Shown piece by piece: positions 1 through 10,065 of a stretch of 64,000 bases of DNA; the stretch's first letter is position 1, and the number at the start of each line of letters is the position of its first letter. The stretch comes from Dolomedes plantarius. Taxonomy: Eukaryota > Arthropoda > Arachnida > Araneae > Dolomedidae. The notes below the pieces were generated by a model that searched no databases, was not told the origin of the DNA, and worked only from the letters and a program-made list of their open reading frames with translations. The stretch spans positions 620,501 to 684,500 of the forward strand of contig OU015494.1 in NCBI GenBank assembly GCA_907164885.2, written 5' to 3'. The translations under genes were made by a program, and so were the position numbers.

Positions 1-3000
1 CTTTCGTCGAGTTGTTTACAAGATGAGGGAGTTTTATTGCAGACATTAGTGGTTGGAATATCCAACGGGAGCAGGCAAAAAAACATAAGAGTTATAATTG
101 ACAGTGGAGCGGTGCAGTCGTTCATTTGTAATGACGTCATTGAGTATTTACGATGTGAGAGCGTGGGGGAAAAGAGATTAATTCATCAACTTTTCGGTGG
201 CGTACAGACAGGTGAAGAGTTACATCGCATGTATAACATTTGTGTAAATAGTCTTGATAATGATTTTAGTTGTGAGATGTTATGTTTAAACAAAGCAATT
301 ATTTGTTCAGATGTAAAAAGGATATCCTCAAACGGGTCGTTGTCAGAGGAATTAAAAACTTATGGTATTTATGTGAATGATATGCAGGGTTGTTTTCCGG
401 AAGTGGGAGATGAAATAAAAATGCTTATCGGTTCTGACGTCGCGGGAAAATTATTTACTGGAAAATTAAGATGTTTAAAGAGTGGTCCCGTAGCTATGCA
501 AACAAAATTGGGATGGGTCATCATGGGAAAAGTACCAAATTTTAACGAGAAGGATACCCATACATGTGTTTCGTTACTGTTGAACGAGAGATCAGCAGAA
601 AATTTTTGGAAATTAGATACTATAGGAATAACTGACCCGGTCGAAGCGAAAACAAAAATAGAGTTGCAAAAAGAGAGTATGCTATATTTTGAGAAAAGGT
701 TGAGAGTAGATTCCGAAGGTAGATATGAGGTTGCACTACCATGGGTTTTAGATCGTTCTAGGTTACCTAGCAACCGAGAATTGGCGGAAAAACGCCTAGA
801 GACTACTCGGAAGAAACTAATGCACTCGAATAAAATTGGGGCCTATCAGGAGGTATTTGATAACTGGTTGGCGGATAATATTATTGAGGAGGTACGTAAT
901 GATGTACCTAATGAACATTATCTTCCCCACCGTCCAATTTTTAAGGAAGCTGGCACTACGAGAGTTAGGCCGGTTTTCGAGGCGTCAGCACACAGTAAAG
1001 GAACTGTCTCGTTAAACGAATGTCTAGAAACGGGTCCGAACCTCCTCGAAATCATACCCTCGTTGATAAATCGCTTCCGGAAGTTTCCGGTAGGAGTAGT
1101 TTCGGACATAGAGAAGGCCTTTCTACAAATAAGTATTAGAGAAGAGGATAGGGATTTTTTACGGGTTTTGTGGAAAGGTGTGAATGAGAAGGATATTAAG
1201 GTTTATCGCCACCGACGGGTGGTTTTCGGGCTTACGTGTAGTCCTTTTTTGTTGGCGGCTACTCTAAATTGTCACTTAGATAATGCTACGGAGTGTTTTT
1301 TAGACACTGCAAAAACTTTAAAGGAGTCATTTTATGTAGACAATTGTCTTGTGAGTTTCAAGACAGTTGAAGAACTAGACAAATTTGTGATGCTTTCGCG
1401 GACGCTGCTTTCGGCCGCAAAGTTTAATTTAAGGGGATGGAGGACGAACGGAGAAAGTGAGGTAATTTCTCAGGCGGGGTTAGAGGAAAATGTTTGTGTT
1501 TTAGGGCTAGATTGGAATCTAAAAGATGACACGTTGTCATGTAAAATAGAAACGAAGACGGAAGGGAACATGGTCGCTAGTAAAAGGTCCCTACTTTCAT
1601 GCACGAATAAATTGTTCGATCCCATGGGCTTCACTTCTCCCGTTACTCTTTTCCCAAAATTGGCCTTACAAGAATGCTGGAAACAAAAATTGAGTTGGGA
1701 CGAGAAACTCCCAGAACCGTTAGAAAAGCAGTTTTCTACGTGGCTAACGAAGATGACATTACTGAAAGAAATTAAGATTCCGAGATGGATGGAGGTTCGG
1801 GGTTCGATACCCGAAGATATCAGCCTGCATGTTTTTTGTGACGCGAGTAGGCAAGCATATGCTACTGCTATTTTTATAAGGATAAAAACAAATGAACAGG
1901 TTAGTGTTAATTTAGTGCAATCACGCACACGAGTTTCCCCACTTAAGAACGTAACTATTCCAAGGTTAGAGTTGCTGGGCTGTACTATAGGAGCCAGACT
2001 GGGAAACACAGTAACTTCAGATTTAAGAATTGCTGGAATAAAACGATTCTTTTGGTGTGATTCCACAACAGCACTGACTTGGATCCGGAGAGATGTTCAG
2101 TGGGGCACTTTCGTTTGGAATCGAGTACAGGAAATCCGTACGTTGACAAAAGTAGAAGAGTGGCGTTATGTTCCGACTGAACTAAATTCAGCAGATCTGC
2201 CTTCGAGAGGCTGTTCAGTAGAGCACTTTCTTCGATCAAAATGGTGGGAGGGACCCAACTGGCTGAAAGGACCTGAGGAGTCGTGGCCCTCCGAGGTTGA
2301 GAAACCTGACGAAGAAGTAGTGAACTCCGAAAAGAGAAAATCGGTGCTTGCCGCCACTGAAGGGATTTTCGTGCCGAATGATTGGTTTTATCGTTATTTC
2401 TCTTCATTCCCGAGAATTTTGAGATTAGTTGCGTGGATATTACGTTTTTTGAACAACGTTAGAAAAACAGACATATGTAAAGAAATTGAACTGTCGATCT
2501 CGGAACTTAAGAAAGCTGAAGAAACAATTTTCATTCTGATACAGAAAGAGTCATTTTCGAAAAATGAAAAACAGTGTTTTAAGAACCTTCGAACACTGGT
2601 TGACGAACAGGGCATTATCAGAGTAAAAACTCAAGTGATGTACAGACATGATACAGATGATTTTAAGTACCCGGTACTTTTGCCTTCCGATCATCGGGTA
2701 GTACATCTCCTGATTTTATGGGAACACCAGAGACTGTTACATGCTGGGGTCACCCTGTTGATGTCTAATTTACGCGAGCGGTTTTGGATCATCAAGGCTA
2801 GAAGAACAATCAGAGCTGTTATACACCGTTGCGTACGGTGCAAAAGGTTTAATGCAACTAAGACAGAGTCCATACCGATTTCGTTACCAGCTGACAGAGT
2901 GCAAGACTTTGCAGCCTTCCAAGTGACGGGTGTAGATCTTGCCGGCCCCTTATTCCTTAAAGGAGCTAAGAAATCTTGGATCGTTTTGTACACCTGTGCA

Positions 3001-3852
3001 GTATACAGGGCGGTACATTTGGAGCTGGTGACGTCGCTTTCAACCGAATCGTTTCTGCAATCTTTCCGGCGATTCATTGCCAGGAGAGGTAGGCCTGTCA
3101 CAGTGTATAGCGACAACGGAAAGAACTTTGTCGGTGCTAATTCAGCTTTTTCTTCCATCGATTGGGAACTTGTTACGGCAGCTTCGACATTGCAGAAAAT
3201 CCGTTGGAAGTTCAATCCCCCTTCCGCCGCCTGGTGGGGCGGTTGGTGGGAACGCTTGATCCAGTTAGTAAAACGGATTCTGAGAAAGGTTTTAGGAAGG
3301 GCTGTCCTTTCTTATGAAGAACTCCTGACCGTCATCTGTGACTGTGAGCAAGTAATAAATACACGACCTCTCACTTATGTGTCAGAGAGTCCGGAGGACC
3401 CGTCTCCTTTAACTCCGGCTATGTTTCTCCAGACACTGAGCTTGTCCGATGTTGAAGACATCGATTTGGTGGACCGTCAGGGGTTAAACAACCGAATAAA
3501 ACATGTACAAGGGATCCGGGATCATCTCCGGAAGAGATTCCGGAGTGAATACTTGGGACAACTAAAACAACAAACATCTGGCCGAGATGTTAAACCATTG
3601 TCAGTGAACGATGTGGTCATCATTGAAAACGACCAAAAACGGGCACAGTGGACTTTAGCCCGAATAGTGGAACTCTTTCCAGGAAAAGACGGTCATTCAC
3701 GAGTGGCTAGAGTAAAAACGCAGCAAGGGGAGTTCATCCGACCGGTTCAAAGACTTTACAATTTAGAGGTGAACATTGACTCTCCTTTCGAACCAATCGT
3801 CCATACCCGTAGTGGGCGGCCCGTAGTCGCTCCCAAAAGACTCGTTTATTGA
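1..3852 (+). CDS. BEL-A: BEL/Pao retrotransposon pol polyprotein, 5' partial
   Basis: This is the protease, reverse transcriptase, RNase H and integrase part of a BEL/Pao gag-pol polyprotein, the enzyme set that copies and inserts the element. The frame is already open at base 1, so gag and the true start lie upstream of the window. In order I see a retropepsin-type site (IDSGA, nt 97-111), RT motifs (SDIEKAFLQ near nt 1105 and YVDN near nt 1333), an RNase H start (FCDAS near 1836), the integrase zinc-binding region (HAG near 2740, CVRCK near 2832) and an integrase core with D (GVDLAGP near 2930), D (YSDNGKNF near 3106) and E (WWERL near 3245). There is no stop or frameshift over about 1,280 codons, so this copy may be recent. 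The RT box has N where most RTs have D (YVDN). It is followed by a 3' untranslated stretch, a polypurine tract and an LTR. Confidence 0.95.
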   Translation, partial: LSSSCLQDEGVLLQTLVVGISNGSRQKNIRVIIDSGAVQSFICNDVIEYLRCESVGEKRLIHQLFGGVQTGEELHRMYNICVNSLDNDFSCEMLCLNKAIICSDVKRISSNGSLSEELKTYGIYVNDMQGCFPEVGDEIKMLIGSDVAGKLFTGKLRCLKSGPVAMQTKLGWVIMGKVPNFNEKDTHTCVSLLLNERSAENFWKLDTIGITDPVEAKTKIELQKESMLYFEKRLRVDSEGRYEVALPWVLDRSRLPSNRELAEKRLETTRKKLMHSNKIGAYQEVFDNWLADNIIEEVRNDVPNEHYLPHRPIFKEAGTTRVRPVFEASAHSKGTVSLNECLETGPNLLEIIPSLINRFRKFPVGVVSDIEKAFLQISIREEDRDFLRVLWKGVNEKDIKVYRHRRVVFGLTCSPFLLAATLNCHLDNATECFLDTAKTLKESFYVDNCLVSFKTVEELDKFVMLSRTLLSAAKFNLRGWRTNGESEVISQAGLEENVCVLGLDWNLKDDTLSCKIETKTEGNMVASKRSLLSCTNKLFDPMGFTSPVTLFPKLALQECWKQKLSWDEKLPEPLEKQFSTWLTKMTLLKEIKIPRWMEVRGSIPEDISLHVFCDASRQAYATAIFIRIKTNEQVSVNLVQSRTRVSPLKNVTIPRLELLGCTIGARLGNTVTSDLRIAGIKRFFWCDSTTALTWIRRDVQWGTFVWNRVQEIRTLTKVEEWRYVPTELNSADLPSRGCSVEHFLRSKWWEGPNWLKGPEESWPSEVEKPDEEVVNSEKRKSVLAATEGIFVPNDWFYRYFSSFPRILRLVAWILRFLNNVRKTDICKEIELSISELKKAEETIFILIQKESFSKNEKQCFKNLRTLVDEQGIIRVKTQVMYRHDTDDFKYPVLLPSDHRVVHLLILWEHQRLLHAGVTLLMSNLRERFWIIKARRTIRAVIHRCVRCKRFNATKTESIPISLPADRVQDFAAFQVTGVDLAGPLFLKGAKKSWIVLYTCAVYRAVHLELVTSLSTESFLQSFRRFIARRGRPVTVYSDNGKNFVGANSAFSSIDWELVTAASTLQKIRWKFNPPSAAWWGGWWERLIQLVKRILRKVLGRAVLSYEELLTVICDCEQVINTRPLTYVSESPEDPSPLTPAMFLQTLSLSDVEDIDLVDRQGLNNRIKHVQGIRDHLRKRFRSEYLGQLKQQTSGRDVKPLSVNDVVIIENDQKRAQWTLARIVELFPGKDGHSRVARVKTQQGEFIRPVQRLYNLEVNIDSPFEPIVHTRSGRPVVAPKRLVY

Positions 3853-4067
3853 CATTCGAAAAACTTTGATTTGAAAGACAATTTTTCTTTTTTTTCTAAT
3901 TATTGTAATTCATGTTGTACATATGTATAGTTATTGTAAATATTTTTTATGTCTTTTAATTTTAGGTACTATTTTTTCAGTCGTGAGAAAGAGTATTGAT
4001 ATTTAGAATTGTATATGCCAAAAGTAAGTAAATTTTGTGTCTAGGTGAATTTACCAAAGGTAAATTC

Positions 4068-4078
4068 AGGTGGGAGGA
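4068..4078 (+). promoter_or_regulatory. Polypurine tract of BEL-A
   Basis: The purine-rich stretch AGGTGGGAGGA sits directly before the TGTC that opens the 3' LTR, the usual place for the plus-strand DNA primer of an LTR element. The 3853-4067 stretch between the pol stop and this tract is AT-rich 3' untranslated sequence with nothing else visible. Confidence 0.7.
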
Positions 4079-4345
4079 TGTCAGTTTTCATACACATTCT
4101 GCCCAATAGAGGGAGAAACCTCCCCGTCTCTTCAGATGTTTTCGAAGAGGCTGATTGGGAGAAGTCATGACGCATGCGCGTCGGTATATGGTTTTTGTTT
4201 TTAGTAGTACAACTGTGATTCTCCGAGAGAGAACATCGAGCAATCCTGCGTATTGTCTCAAAGGTATTATATGTATAGAAAAGGATATATAATAAAACAG
4301 GAAAAAGACAGTTTCCAGTATCTTCCATCGGTATATCAAGAGACA
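4079..4345 (+). repeat. 3' LTR of BEL-A (probable limits)
   Basis: It starts TGTC right after the polypurine tract and is taken to end at GACA about 267 bp on. A polyadenylation signal (AATAAA) lies near 4288. The matching 5' LTR is outside the window, so the right-hand limit is inferred from the TG...CA rule and from the point where antisense gypsy sequence begins. The stretch 4346-4372 could not be assigned. It holds a GTCCCCGAACC motif that looks like a primer-binding site. Confidence 0.6.
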
Positions 4346-4372
4346 CCGGGTAGGTGTCCCCGAACCATTTTC

Positions 4373-5399
4373 TAACGTCAGTGGATTAAATCAGCCAATT
4401 CAGTGTATCCCGACACTACCAAAATATCATCGATATATGCAAAGCAACAATCGAGATCACGAAGAATATTGTCGATACAACGCTGAAAAGTTTGACGAAG
4501 TCCAAAACACATAAAAAGGTACTCAAATAACTCGAACGGTGTAATAACCACGGTTTTTCGTATGTCAGCTTCCTCTGTTGGGATTTGATGGTACGCTTTT
4601 TTGAAATCGATTTTAGAAAAAAATCTTTTTACCAGTCAACTGTGTCGAAAAATCTTGTATATGAGGGACACTATAGCGATCAGGTTCTGTACAAGCATTT
4701 AATTGCCTAAAGTCACCACATACCCGTAAAGAAATGTCCGTCTTGGATACAACATGTATCGGACTAGACCAGGGATTTTTAAAGGGGCGGATTACACCCT
4801 GCTTTAGTAAATCTCTAAATTCCTCCTTAACTGCTTTTGATTTTTCTGGGTTCAAACGCCTAGCTTTTGAAAAAACAGGGGTCCAGTAGTTTTGATTACA
4901 TGTTTAACGATACCTTCACTTTTGTCTAAGTTTAAATTTGGGCTAAGTATATCAGGGTATTTCATATGTACGCTGTAATAGGGGGAATCAGCATTGATTG
5001 GAGTTAATCTGAATTGTGTCTCAGTCGATCCAAACCCTTTTAGTATATGCAGACGTACTAACGTCTATAAGTCGACTGTTTTTAACGTTAATCAACAATC
5101 CATACCTATCTAAAAAATCAGCCCCCCAAAATGGGTAGGTAAACATCAGCAATTACAAAAGTCCAGTGATATTTCTTTTTAAACCCTATATCTAAAGCCA
5201 ATCTTTTAGGGCCATACATCAGTATCTGACTTCCGTTCGCCGCGTATAAAGGAACACCCTGAACTACGTTATTAGACGTTAATTTTCTAGGATAGAAACT
5301 TATCATCACGCCAGAATCTATCAAAAATTTAGTGTTGGAATGCCTGTCTAAAACAAAAGCGACTGAATAACAGACTTTCTCTTGCCGCCGCTGAAACAA
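4373..5399 (-). pseudogene. Ty3/gypsy pol remnant: protease and reverse transcriptase
   Basis: This is a decayed Ty3/gypsy pol on the minus strand. The protease part (5118-5399) shows LIDSG followed by a hydrophobic run, the retropepsin active-site context. The RT part (4613-4855) has the GDFRQLNA box and a proline-rich SSPIH segment typical of gypsy RT. It then shifts frame at a homopolymer near 4620 and continues with the FKKAYHQI region and an intact YIDD catalytic box near 4425. It stops at about 4373, so the RT C-terminus, RNase H and integrase are missing, apparently cut off by the BEL-A insertion. The order gag, protease, RT fits gypsy. It is not functional as read. Confidence 0.85.
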
Positions 5400-5408
5400 G
5401 AGAGCCTG

Positions 5409-6150
5409 CTAGTTTAGATGAAACTTGCAAAGTTTAACACATTTACTTGTTTTTTCAGAGAAAATCCGGTGATACCAGTACATTTTACCTTTCGGCAAAT
5501 TCCCTTTTGCAAAACTCAACCTTTTATCCTTCGAACGGGATCTGAAGCGCGTATGTGAATCGAATTTACTTAATTTCTGATTAATGTCCGCCAATTCTTT
5601 TTTGATTTCGCCCAATTCATCAGCATAAGAAATCTGACTAACTGTCGCAGGGAACATTGTTGCGTCCGAGATTTTATCAGCAATTTTACTTAAGTTATCT
5701 AAGGCATCATCAGGAACTTTCAAAATTTGCTGGGCATGCACAGGGAGACCTTGTAACCACAAGTTTTTCATAACATCGTCCTTCATATCACCAGCTGATA
5801 AATTACGCATCTCCTGTAACAGCTGGCTGGGTTTCCGATCCCTAATTGTAAATCCTGTAACAACAATCTTAGACGCGCACTATCTTATTTAGAAAATTGG
5901 CCCAAAATTCTGTTTTCTAAAGAATCATAAAGGTCTACTTGAGGGAGGGGGATTCAATCAAATCAGAAACCGGCAGCATGACCTTAGCATGTAATGCCGA
6001 TACAAGTGCATGAAATTTGGTGTCATCAGCAGTTATACCCGATATTTTAAAATGAGATTCGAGCTGCAAAAACCATAACCTAGGATTCTGGTCCCAAAAA
6101 GGCGGTGCCCTAAAAGCAACTCTAGAAATTTCTTTGGTATCCTCAGACAT
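5409..6150 (-). pseudogene. Ty3/gypsy gag remnant
   Basis: Two minus-strand pieces form a gypsy-type gag. The N-terminal piece (5935-6150) begins with MSEDTKEI and holds the FWDQNPRLWFLQLESHF segment that typifies the capsid start of arthropod gypsy elements. The second piece (5409-5810) carries the later capsid (LWLQGLPVHAQQIL) followed by a basic tail, which would bind RNA. The pieces are joined by a region with stops and a frame change near 5811-5934. I see no zinc knuckle, which is common for this gypsy group. It lies just upstream of the protease remnant on the same strand. Confidence 0.8.
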
Positions 6151-6414
6151 TTTTACTGTTAAGCACGAAACACTGAATACAAAACGAAAGTCTACTCACC
6201 GCTGACCAGAAGAGGCGATAGAAATCGTGAACAACAAACCCGTACGCCAAGGCAGTTAAATTACAATAGAAATAGTATACTCCTTCTTCCTGCTTATCTC
6301 ACTTGAAATACTGTGCCTCAAAAATAAGCCTTTTCAAGAAGACAGAAGGGAAAGTACACATTCCTCGCTTCCTCCATTGTAAAAAATATCCATCTGGCAT
6401 TAAAAAAAGTCTTT

Positions 6415-6427
6415 GTCCGGGTCACCA
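6415..6427 (-). promoter_or_regulatory. Primer-binding site of the gypsy element
   Basis: Read on the minus strand, this is TGGTGACCCGGAC, a tRNA 3'-end complement starting with TGG. It lies 11 bases downstream of the LTR, between LTR and gag. The 6151-6414 stretch is the untranslated leader. Confidence 0.75.
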
Positions 6428-6438
6428 CTTTTGGCTGG

Positions 6439-6635
6439 TGATGCCGGCATATTGCAGCGCTGACTCCATATAAAATAAAGATGCAACCCTATAAAAAATT
6501 AACAATTTATTAAAACTCCACAAACAACGTATTAGACAGCAAGAATAAACCTCCTGGCTTTAACATTAGCACATCAACACCGCACGGCGATCAGGATTGC
6601 ATACCGATGCACAGTGAGGTTACAGTCAGGCATCA
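6439..6635 (-). repeat. Ty3/gypsy LTR, 197 bp
   Basis: On the minus strand it runs from TGATGCC to GGCATCA, so its ends are 7-bp inverted repeats. A TATAAA/AATAAA-rich stretch lies within it. The PBS and gag lie downstream. Upstream, with no gap, lies a polypurine tract (6636-6646), which is the signature of a 3' rather than a 5' LTR (see findings). Confidence 0.75.
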
Positions 6636-6646
6636 TCCTCCCACCT
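6636..6646 (-). promoter_or_regulatory. Polypurine tract abutting the gypsy LTR
   Basis: The minus strand reads AGGTGGGAGGA directly before the LTR. It is identical to the BEL-A tract at 4068-4078. Confidence 0.55.
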
Positions 6647-7094
6647 GACCATAGGACCATAGGAACATGTGATTAACTGTGTTACCTAGGCCAACGCCTT
6701 CTAACACAAATTTTTCATGAGATTGACAACGGAGAGCGAAAGTTTCACGGAAATGAGAAAAGGAATATTCGTTTTTAAATATCTTCGGAAGCGTAAATTG
6801 CAACACAAGTGAAAGAGAGAGTTTTTTGGTCAGAGCTTTGGAGGGTGAAATGAAGAGTTCTCAATGGATGTCTCCAGGATCTTCGTGATGCTTCACTGGT
6901 GGGGGCGGAGTCAATAGCTGTCTGAAAGCTGGTTTTCAGTTGGCAGGTAGAGAGAGGAGGAAGAAAAGAGTTTTGATAGAGAGATAAGGTTCAGAATCCG
7001 TGAGTTCTAAAACTAGGAAATCGAGCAAATCCAAAAGGATTTACTCAGAGACGAATAATAAGTGCTAGAAGGAAGTTTAAGGATTGTAAAATAG
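6647..7094. other. Unassigned stretch
   Basis: No frame, repeat or structural signal that I can name. If the polypurine tract at 6636-6646 is real, the right part of this stretch should be the 3' end of another gypsy copy, but I cannot recognise it. Confidence 0.3.
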
Positions 7095-8719
7095 ATTTTT
7101 ATTTTATTTTATAAAAATTTAAAAGTTTTAGCCTTGGCAATGCCAAGTATAGTTTTTTAATTTTTGTTTATATATATTTTATTAAAATAACGAGAACAAA
7201 GAATTTTAAGACGAAAGACTCAGGATGGCACGAGGCCTTTTCCTGTTAGTGAGGTCTGCGTGATCATAGTCTGCAAGATTAATTAAAAGTTCACTGTTAA
7301 TTGAGTTGTGAAAGTTAATAGCTTGATTTTTGAGATAATTTCGAATAGTAGGGATTCCTAACTCCCTGTAGATACAAGTATTTCTGAAATACCAATCCGC
7401 GTTAACGATTTGCCTAATGGTGCTGCTCTGAGCAGATGCGAGTTTTTTAATATGGGTATTTGCACAGTATGACCACGCTGGCCCTCCATAAGTTAAGATA
7501 GGACGAAGATAGGAGTTACAAATGAGCATTTTATTGGCTATGCTTAATTTGCTGTTCCGAGCAATTAATGGGTAAATTAATCTTCTGGCTGCCCGGAACT
7601 TGTCCCTGACGTGGAGGATATGGTGTTTCCATGTGACATTTTTGCCCAAAACGACACCAAGGTATTTAACAGTATCAGACCATTGGATTTTTGAGTTTCC
7701 TATTTCAGTTTGGTGACTGTTGAATGTCTTTTTACGTTTAGATGTAAACATGACAGCAACGCATTTTTCAGAATTAATTTTAATTTTCCATTTGTCGAGC
7801 CAATTTTGAATTGAAGACATATGGGTATTGATGTATTTAACAGCATGTTTAAAGTTTTTGTTGGTGGCGTAAAGGGCAGTGTCATCAGCGAAAATAGCAA
7901 GATTGGTGTTTAAATTTTGGGGTACATCGTTTATAAATATGTTAAACAAAATTGGGGAGATAACGCTACCTTGAGGGACTCCAGAGTTAATATTAAATTT
8001 ACTAGAAAGTTGTCCGTTAATTTTAACTTGAAAGGTGCGATTTTTAAGATAAGAAATAAGGAGGTGGATGATTTGGGGTGGGAAGTTGTAGTTAATAAGT
8101 TTATGAATGAGACCGTCAATCCAAAGCTTATCAAAGGCTAGGGAAATATCAAGGAAAATGGCTGCTGCGGAGGATTTAATTTTCTTAGCACTAGCGAGGT
8201 TTTCAGGAAGACGATAAACTTGGTGTGGGGCAGAAAGAGATTTTCTGAAGCCAAATTGGTAGGGAATAATGATTTGATTTTCGTCGAGGTGCTCATTAAT
8301 TTTCATGGCAATAAATTTTTCGGTTATTTTACTAAGGGAATTTAGAAGGCTGATAGGGCGGTAGCTGGAAGGGAAAGATTGGGGTTTATTAGGTTTTAAG
8401 ATTGGGACAATAATGGAGTTTTCCAGCTGTGGGGAAAATGTTCGAATTTAAAAATAGAGATGATTAGAATAGTAATTTTGAAGATATACTTAAAAGGGAG
8501 GTTCTTAAGCATTGTAATGTTATCTTCCCCAGGGGATTTCCTTTTAGGGAGATTTTTAATGATTTCTTTGACGTCGGTGGGAACAATATAGGGAGTGGGA
8601 CTTTCGTGAAGGGTGTTTAAGAAGAGGTTAATGCTATTTTTGACTATGTTTTCTGTAATTGGGTTAGAGATTTGATTTGGGGTGAAATTTTTTGCAAAAC
8701 TTTTTGCCAATAACTTGGC
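7095..8719 (-). mobile_element. Jockey-type LINE, 5' truncated
   Basis: A non-LTR retrotransposon in minus orientation. Its coding part is the RT described separately. The 3' untranslated region (7095-7205) contains a small palindrome (CTTGGCAATGCCAAG, 7133-7147) and ends in A-rich ATAAAATAAAATAAAA. The element begins inside the RT N-terminal region near 8719, as expected of incomplete target-primed reverse transcription, so the first frame and the endonuclease are absent. I could not identify target-site duplications. Confidence 0.8.
7206..8710 (-). pseudogene. Jockey-type LINE reverse transcriptase, truncated and frameshifted
   Basis: The N-terminal portion (8396-8710) holds the LPKRKSPGEDNI box that precedes the RT palm in jockey-clade elements. 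After one frameshift near 8430 the rest (7206-8306) runs open for 366 codons. It shows SYRPISLL just before the annotated methionine, then FLDISLAFDKLW, SGVPQGSVISPILF and the catalytic FADDTALYA. A C-terminal region with a WSYCANTHIKKL segment follows, as in jockey RTs. The enzyme would copy its own mRNA at a nicked target site. The missing endonuclease and the frameshift make this copy dead. Confidence 0.9.
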
Positions 8720-8744
8720 ATTTTTCCATATCCATATCTCCTAC

Positions 8745-8862
8745 CTGCACACTCGCTCTCTGCTTTATAGGTGAAGGTCGGTAGAAGGTGAATAGGCAAG
8801 TCGCGAATTTGCATATTCTCTCCAGGTTCCATCACGGCGAAGTGTTCTTCGGCAGAGTTCAT
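8745..8862 (-). CDS. Possible first coding exon of an unknown host gene
   Basis: On the minus strand a short frame opens with AAAATG, a good start context. It codes for MNSAEEHFAVMEPGENMQIR and about 19 further residues, ending at a canonical splice donor, AG|GTAGGA, at 8745/8744. The frame is less AT-rich than its surroundings and is not part of the LINE, which begins a few bases into the putative intron. I do not recognise the peptide. The exon, donor and start are inference from sequence signals only; it could be chance or a fragment of another element. Confidence 0.3.
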
Positions 8863-9057
8863 TTTGTCACAGTTTCTCTCCCGTTAGCGTTGCTTCCGAG
8901 GCAGAGGTCTTTGTGTGGTAGCGTTTTCTATGCCCCAAATCTCTTAAAAGTGATCTTTGTAAGTTCCTTACAGCGATGAAAAACAAACGCAGCAGGAAAA
9001 CAAAGATTTTTAAAATCCCCAGCAAACAATAAGAAATTCGTCCCATACCTCTCACAC

Positions 9058-9349
9058 TGTTGCCACCCAACTTCAGTTGAACACTTCCTGTTTGCTTCTC
9101 GTTAATAACTGAGTCGCATTTATATTCTGAGTTTTGCGTATCTGGCAACGACAATAAGATTTTGTGTTTCATGTTCTTTTCTTTTTGGTTTTCGTTGATA
9201 AGTTTTAAGTTTCAGTTATAAGTTGAAGTTTTAAGATAAAGACTACGATATGTAAAATTAAGAAATTTATAGGATTTTCATCTTTTCCGATGTAAGAATA
9301 TATATTATAAAATAAATAGTAAGTTAAAAACTAATCTCGAGTCAGAACA
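9058..9349 (+). repeat. 5' LTR of BEL-B
   Basis: Begins TGTTGCC and ends CAGAACA, 292 bp. It matches 13433-13710 closely, but that copy is 278 bp because of small deletions. A primer-binding site beginning TGGCGTCCGATGACAGG follows at 9354. Confidence 0.9.
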
Positions 9350-9353
9350 AATG

Positions 9354-9370
9354 TGGCGTCCGATGACAGG
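9354..9370 (+). promoter_or_regulatory. Primer-binding site of BEL-B
   Basis: A TGG-initial motif four bases after the 5' LTR, the expected place for tRNA priming. I did not identify the tRNA. Confidence 0.65.
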
Positions 9371-9470
9371 ATAAAAGAAAGTAAAATGACTCGAGATTCA
9401 GAATAAACAGAGTGACAGCTGATTAAACGAAAAAAATTTTAAGTAATTAACTCATTAAATATTTAGAAAT

Positions 9471-10065
9471 ATGTATGCTCTTAAGGCAATACGAAAGTCG
9501 TTAAGAATTTCATTCACGACTGCAGCGAATAAGTTAACACAATACTTGGTGACATCGGAAACTGACGCCAAGGATGTTTATCGGCTGTATACATTAAAGT
9601 CACAGTTGCAAGATAAATTTACTCGTTTGAATGAGGTTCAGAATGAAATATCCTCATTACTTTTAGAAAATTCTGAGACCGTTGCCGAATACGAAACCGA
9701 TTTTGAAGCAGCTGAAAATTACAGAGACAATTATCTTGAACTTGAATCGAAAGTCGGAATATTTTTAAATAAGGATTCTAGATCCGTCGCCAAAGGTTCT
9801 TTAGAGGACAATACTGTGAAACTGAAACTACCAAAATTTGAATTGAAGACGTTTTAGGGTGATCCTAAAGAATATCTCCCATTGTGGAGTATTTTTTCAT
9901 GAATTCGAGGATTTATCTGCAATCGACAAGTTCTAGTATTTCTACCAATCTATGGTGCTTGATTCCAGAGCAGCAATATTAGTTTACAGTTTCTGAATAA
10001 CCGCAGAAAATTATCCAAAGGCCATTCAACAGCTAAAATTAAGATTTGTCCGGGAGGATCTCCCA
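9471..10065 (+). pseudogene. BEL-B gag, N-terminal part
   Basis: The frame starts at ATG 9471 (MYALKAIRKSLRISFTTAAN) and forms the helical N-terminal gag region of BEL elements, rich in L, E and K. It leads into the conserved KLPKFELKTF segment. A TAG stop at 9855-9857 replaces the residue after KTF. The frame continues with GDPKEYLPLW and is broken again before 10066, where the downstream open frame resumes. The intact family member would be one gag-pol protein; here gag is interrupted. Confidence 0.8.
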
